Source: Aerococcaceae bacterium DSM 111176
GTDB lineage: Bacteria > Bacillota > Bacilli > Lactobacillales > Aerococcaceae
Length of the DNA stretch: 55,718 nucleotides
Direction: 5' to 3'
Assembly (NCBI GenBank): GCA_015863215.1
Contig: JACBXN010000005.1
Coordinates: forward strand, 1 to 55,718
Below the pieces are notes generated by a model that was not told where the DNA came from, did no database searches, and saw only the letters and a program-made list of their open reading frames with translations. Position 1 is the first letter of the stretch; every line of letters starts with the position of its first letter. This document shows, in pieces, positions 52,144-55,718 of this stretch. The translations under genes and the position numbers were made by a program.

Positions 52144-55100
52144 CTATTCTAAATCCTCATCTTTTTTCTGTCTTCTATTTTCGCCATAGATTATGAACGA
52201 ACCTATCATTAGGATTCCCATCCCCCATAGCCAACTGATATTTCTATCACCAGTAGGTGGTAATTCTGAAGATGAAGGACCTGTTGGAGTTACTCCTCCT
52301 GTTGGATCTTCTGCTATCAGTTTATTTATGATGGTGTCTCCCTCGTAAGTTGTTTCATAATCAACAACACTTACTTCATTTACTGTGTATTGAATCTCGG
52401 TACCGTCTTGATCGTACATTGGTAAATCAGAGAAGTGGTATGTCCACTGTCCGCTATTATCCGCTGTAACAGCTTGACTTTCTATTATTTGACCATCAAC
52501 GATTAAATTCACAGTGATAGATTCTGGTCTCTTACCTAACTCGTCATTATTATCTTCCCAAATCTTATCACCAGTGATAGTTACGGTATGCTCTACGTTG
52601 TAAGTATTAGTAATTGTTGTTCCGTCAATAGTTGTTGTATAGTCAGGAACGCCAACTTCATTCACAGTGTAGACATATCGATGACCGTCATCATTGAATT
52701 GATCTAGATTATCGAAACTATATAGCCAGTTGCCAGAAGCATCTGCTAAAACTACTTGCGTATCGACTACTTGGCCATCACGAAGTAACTCTACTGTAAT
52801 TGATTCTGGTCTCGTACCTAGTTGATTATTATAATCATTCAGCCAAATTTTCTCGCCACTAATCTCTGTGACTTGATAGTCAAAACTATTGGTTAATAGT
52901 ATGTTGCCTTGGTTAGCATCATTTATTGTTGATGTGTAACCTTCTGCAAGATTAATTTCAGAAATTGAGTAAACAATATCTTTCCCTTCTGATTTCTGTG
53001 GCAGATCAGACCATGTATATGTCCAATTGCCTTCCGCAGAAATCGTTACTACATCCCCAACTGACTCTCCATTTGCAAGTAATTGAACCACAATAGATTC
53101 TGGTCGTTGTCCGCCAGCATTATTTTGATCCAACCACGACTTAGTCAAGGTCACACTCGTACTATCCGGTGTTCGAGTATTAGTTATATCAAATCCGTCA
53201 ATCAGCGTTGAATATCCTCCAACCGAATCTTCAGTTATTGTGTAAACAATTCTCTCACCATCCGCAAATACTGGTAACTCATCAAATGTAAACTGCCATT
53301 GATTTGCTTCTGTTACATTAATAGTCTGTTGAACAACTCCATCAGCTAATAAGTGAACAGTAATAGTCTCTGGTCTAACCCCATCTTGATTATCAGCGTC
53401 ATCCCACACCTTCGTTCCTTCAATCGACGTTGTTGCTGGTGTGTAACTGTTCGTGATCATCAAGTTGCCATCGTTATTGTCTGTGACAATCGACGTGTAA
53501 CCTGCTGGTACGTTCAATTCTTCCACCGTATAGTTGATCGCTGTGCCATTCGCATTTTCAGGTAAGCCCGTCCATGTGTATGTCCAGCCGCCGGTTGACG
53601 TTAATGTCACTACATCGCCTGTCGCTGTGCCATCCGCAAAGAGTTGAACTTGAACTGACTCTGGACGTTTGCCATCTTGGTCGTTACTATCTAACCATGA
53701 CTTGAAGACGCTGATACTTACTTCGTCTGGCGTACGATCGTTCGTCACATCATAGCCATCTGTTGTACTTGAGTAGCCTGGAACATAATCCTCGGTTACT
53801 GTGTACGTGATTGGTGCGCCATCTGCGTATACTGGTAAGTTAGTGAAACTGTAGTTCCAGTTATCCGCTTCGGTTACTACCTGTCTTGCCACTTCCACAT
53901 TGTTACCAAATAACTTGATTGTGACTGAATCTGGTCGGATGCCGTCTTGATCATCGTTATCGTTCCAATGTTTCGTTCCATCAATCGACGTTGTTGCTGG
54001 TGTGTAACTGTTCGTGATTATTAAGTTACCATCGTTGTTGTCTGTGACAATTGACGTGTAACCCGCTGGTACGTTCAGTTCTTCCACCGTGTAGTTGATC
54101 GCTGTACCATTCGCATTTTCAGGTAAATCTGTCCATGTGTACGTCCAGCCGCCAGTTGATGTTAAGGTAACCACATCGCCTGTCGCTGTGCCATCCGCAA
54201 AGAGTTGAACCTGAACTGTTTCTGGACGTTTTCCATCTTGGTTATTACTATCTAACCATGACTTGAAGACGCTTATACTTACTTCGTCTGGTGTACGTTC
54301 GTTCGTCACATCGTAACCATCCGTTGTACTTGAGTAACCTGGAACATAGTCTTCGGTTACGGTGTACGTAATTGGTGTTCCGTCTGCGTATACTGGTAAG
54401 TTATTGAAACTGTAGTTCCAATTATCCGCTTCCGATACAACTTGGCGAGCGACTTCCACATTGTTACCGAGTAACTTGATTGTGACTGAATCTGGTCGGA
54501 TGCCGTCTTGGTCGTCGTTATCGTTCCAATGTTTGGTTCCGTCAATCGACGTTGTCGCTGGTGTGTAACTGTTCGTAATCATCAAGTTACCGTCACCATT
54601 GTCAGAGACAATCGATGTGTAACCCGTTGGTACGTTTAGTTCTTCTACCGTATAGTCGATCGCTGAACCGTTCGCATTTTCAGGCAAGCCTGTCCATGTG
54701 TAAGTCCAGTCACCCGTTGAAGTAAGAGTGATGATATCACCCGTCGCAGTTCCATCTGCATAAAGCTGAACTTGAACACTTTCTGGACGTTTTCCGTCTT
54801 GGTTATTATTATCTAACCATGACTTGAAGACGCTGATACTTACTTCGTCTGGCGTACGTTCGTTCGTCACATCGAAGCCATCCGTTGTACTTGTGTAACC
54901 TGGGACGTAATCTTCGGTTACTGTATACGTAATCGCTGTGCCATCCGCATAAACTGGTAAGTTGTTGAAACTGTAATTCCAATTATCTGCTTCGGTTACA
55001 ACTTGACGTGCGACTTCCACATTGTTACCGAGTAACTTGATTGTGACTGAATCTGGTCGGATACCGTCTTGATCGTCATTATCGTTCCAATGTTTCGTTC

Positions 55101-55718
55101 CTTCAATCGACGTTGTTGCTGGTGTGTAACTGTTCGTGATCATCAAGTTGCCATCGTTATTGTCTGTGACAATCGACGTGTAACCTGCTGGTACGTTCAA
55201 TTCTTCCACCGTATAGTTGATCGCTGTGCCATTCGCATTTTCAGGTAAGCCCGTCCATGTGTATGTCCAGCCGCCGGTTGACGTTAATGTCACTACATCG
55301 CCTGTCGCTGTGCCATCCGCAAAGAGTTGAACTTGAACTGACTCTGGACGTTTGCCATCTTGGTCGTTACTATCTAACCATGACTTGAAGACGCTGATAC
55401 TTACTTCGTCTGGCGTACGATCGTTCGTCACATCATAGCCATCTGTTGTACTTGAGTAGCCTGGAACATAATCCTCGGTTACGGTGTACGTGATTGGTGC
55501 GCCATCTGCGTATACTGGTAAGTTAGTAAAGCTGTAATTCCAGTTATCTGCTTCGGATACCGTTTGACGGGCTACTTCTACATTGTTACCGAGTAAGATA
55601 ATCGTGACCTCATCTGGTCTCACGCCATCTTGGTCATCTTCATCTCGCCAATGTTTCGTTCCGTCAATCGACGTTGTTTCCGGTGTGTAACTGTTCGTGA
55701 TCGTCAGGTTACCGTTAT
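52144..55718 (-). CDS. LPxTG-anchored surface adhesin with CnaB repeats (partial, continues past right edge)
   Basis: 1,191 C-terminal residues are in the window; the frame is still open at 55718, so the N-terminus is missing. At least twelve CnaB domains of about 85-95 residues are present. They alternate between two types: one opening TSIDGTKHWNDNDDQDG, the other SISVFKSWLDSNNQDGKRP. Most keep the Lys (GTKHW, FKSW), Glu (VTED, VEEL) and Asn (DVTN, ITNS) needed for a self-made isopeptide bond. After the repeats come a Pro/Gly linker, LPPTGD, a helix and RRQKK, the complete sortase A signal. It is a stalk-like adhesin on the cell wall. The nucleotide repeats are described separately. Confidence 0.93.
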   Translation of the reverse strand, partial: NGNLTITNSYTPETTSIDGTKHWRDEDDQDGVRPDEVTIILLGNNVEVARQTVSEADNWNYSFTNLPVYADGAPITYTVTEDYVPGYSSTTDGYDVTNDRTPDEVSISVFKSWLDSNDQDGKRPESVQVQLFADGTATGDVVTLTSTGGWTYTWTGLPENANGTAINYTVEELNVPAGYTSIVTDNNDGNLMITNSYTPATTSIEGTKHWNDNDDQDGIRPDSVTIKLLGNNVEVARQVVTEADNWNYSFNNLPVYADGTAITYTVTEDYVPGYTSTTDGFDVTNERTPDEVSISVFKSWLDNNNQDGKRPESVQVQLYADGTATGDIITLTSTGDWTYTWTGLPENANGSAIDYTVEELNVPTGYTSIVSDNGDGNLMITNSYTPATTSIDGTKHWNDNDDQDGIRPDSVTIKLLGNNVEVARQVVSEADNWNYSFNNLPVYADGTPITYTVTEDYVPGYSSTTDGYDVTNERTPDEVSISVFKSWLDSNNQDGKRPETVQVQLFADGTATGDVVTLTSTGGWTYTWTDLPENANGTAINYTVEELNVPAGYTSIVTDNNDGNLIITNSYTPATTSIDGTKHWNDNDDQDGIRPDSVTIKLFGNNVEVARQVVTEADNWNYSFTNLPVYADGAPITYTVTEDYVPGYSSTTDGYDVTNDRTPDEVSISVFKSWLDSNDQDGKRPESVQVQLFADGTATGDVVTLTSTGGWTYTWTGLPENANGTAINYTVEELNVPAGYTSIVTDNNDGNLMITNSYTPATTSIEGTKVWDDADNQDGVRPETITVHLLADGVVQQTINVTEANQWQFTFDELPVFADGERIVYTITEDSVGGYSTLIDGFDITNTRTPDSTSVTLTKSWLDQNNAGGQRPESIVVQLLANGESVGDVVTISAEGNWTYTWSDLPQKSEGKDIVYSISEINLAEGYTSTINDANQGNILLTNSFDYQVTEISGEKIWLNDYNNQLGTRPESITVELLRDGQVVDTQVVLADASGNWLYSFDNLDQFNDDGHRYVYTVNEVGVPDYTTTIDGTTITNTYNVEHTVTITGDKIWEDNNDELGKRPESITVNLIVDGQIIESQAVTADNSGQWTYHFSDLPMYDQDGTEIQYTVNEVSVVDYETTYEGDTIINKLIAEDPTGGVTPTGPSSSELPPTGDRNISWLWGMGILMIGSFIIYGENRRQKKDEDLE
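53411..55718 (-). repeat. Exact 561-bp tandem units within the adhesin gene
   Basis: The GTKHW-coding motif recurs at 53961, 54522, 55083 and about 55644, exactly 561 bases (187 codons, two CnaB domains) apart each time. The block 53411-53799 (389 bp) appears identical by eye to 55094-55482, three units away, whereas the units between differ at many positions. Confidence 0.85.

Noticed and set aside
52144-55718. Phase-variable homopolymer in the adhesin gene
   Set aside because: No long homopolymer or short tandem repeat that could shift the frame is visible; variation is by 561-bp units.

Overview
The window is AT-rich, densely coded DNA from a low-GC Gram-positive bacterium. Most genes have strong GGAGG-type ribosome binding sites, TTG and GTG starts occur, and there are sortase (LPxTG-type) anchoring, oligoendopeptidase F, Xpt, an ABC-F protein and many rho-independent hairpins. 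My best guess is Lactobacillales, perhaps Aerococcaceae or Carnobacteriaceae; this is inferred from family content, not from a marker gene. I see no rRNA, tRNA, insertion sequence, phage gene or CRISPR array.

Layout. 1-8.9 kb: housekeeping and accessory genes (ElaA-like acetyltransferase, NUDIX hydrolase, F420-ligase-like protein, xpt, DUF1722 protein, a MacB-type ABC protein, an epimerase and two DUF1801 proteins). 8.4-10.4 kb: an acetyltransferase divergent from a MocR-type regulator that has lost its PLP lysine; a 12-bp inverted repeat lies beside both promoters. 10.5-19.8 kb: redox and peptidase genes (1-Cys peroxiredoxin, VOC dioxygenase, SprT, FAD oxidoreductase, two-part ThrE exporter, PepSY protein, HD hydrolase, a nitroreductase gene broken by one stop codon, pepF). 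20-32.6 kb: export and resistance-type genes. These are an ABC-F gene behind an attenuator-like leader, a FUSC protein, a DUF1538 membrane protein with two PII-type proteins, a Bcr-type ABC pair, and an FtsX-type ABC system whose permease is split by a stop codon.

34.2-47.7 kb carries a likely complete cyclic-di-GMP circuit. A three-gene glycan operon (GT2-GtrA, a BcsA-like synthase with a C-terminal PilZ domain carrying both c-di-GMP motifs, and a GT-C-like membrane protein) lies about 6 kb from an EAL phosphodiesterase and a GGDEF cyclase with an intact I-site. A Crp/Fnr regulator follows the phosphodiesterase on the same strand. Between them are small membrane proteins, an AraC/GyrI regulator and an SDR.

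47.9-52 kb: DegV/FakB-type protein, a vWA protein paired with a macro-domain protein, and small membrane proteins. 52.1 kb to the right edge: the C-terminal part of a very large LPxTG surface adhesin made of CnaB domains in exact 561-bp repeat units.

The most interesting items are the c-di-GMP/PilZ synthase circuit, the ABC-F leader with mutually exclusive hairpins and a three-codon upstream ORF, the DUF1538 + double PII operon with an apparent non-AUG start, the lysine-less MocR regulator with its paired operator, and two genes each interrupted by a single in-frame TAA.
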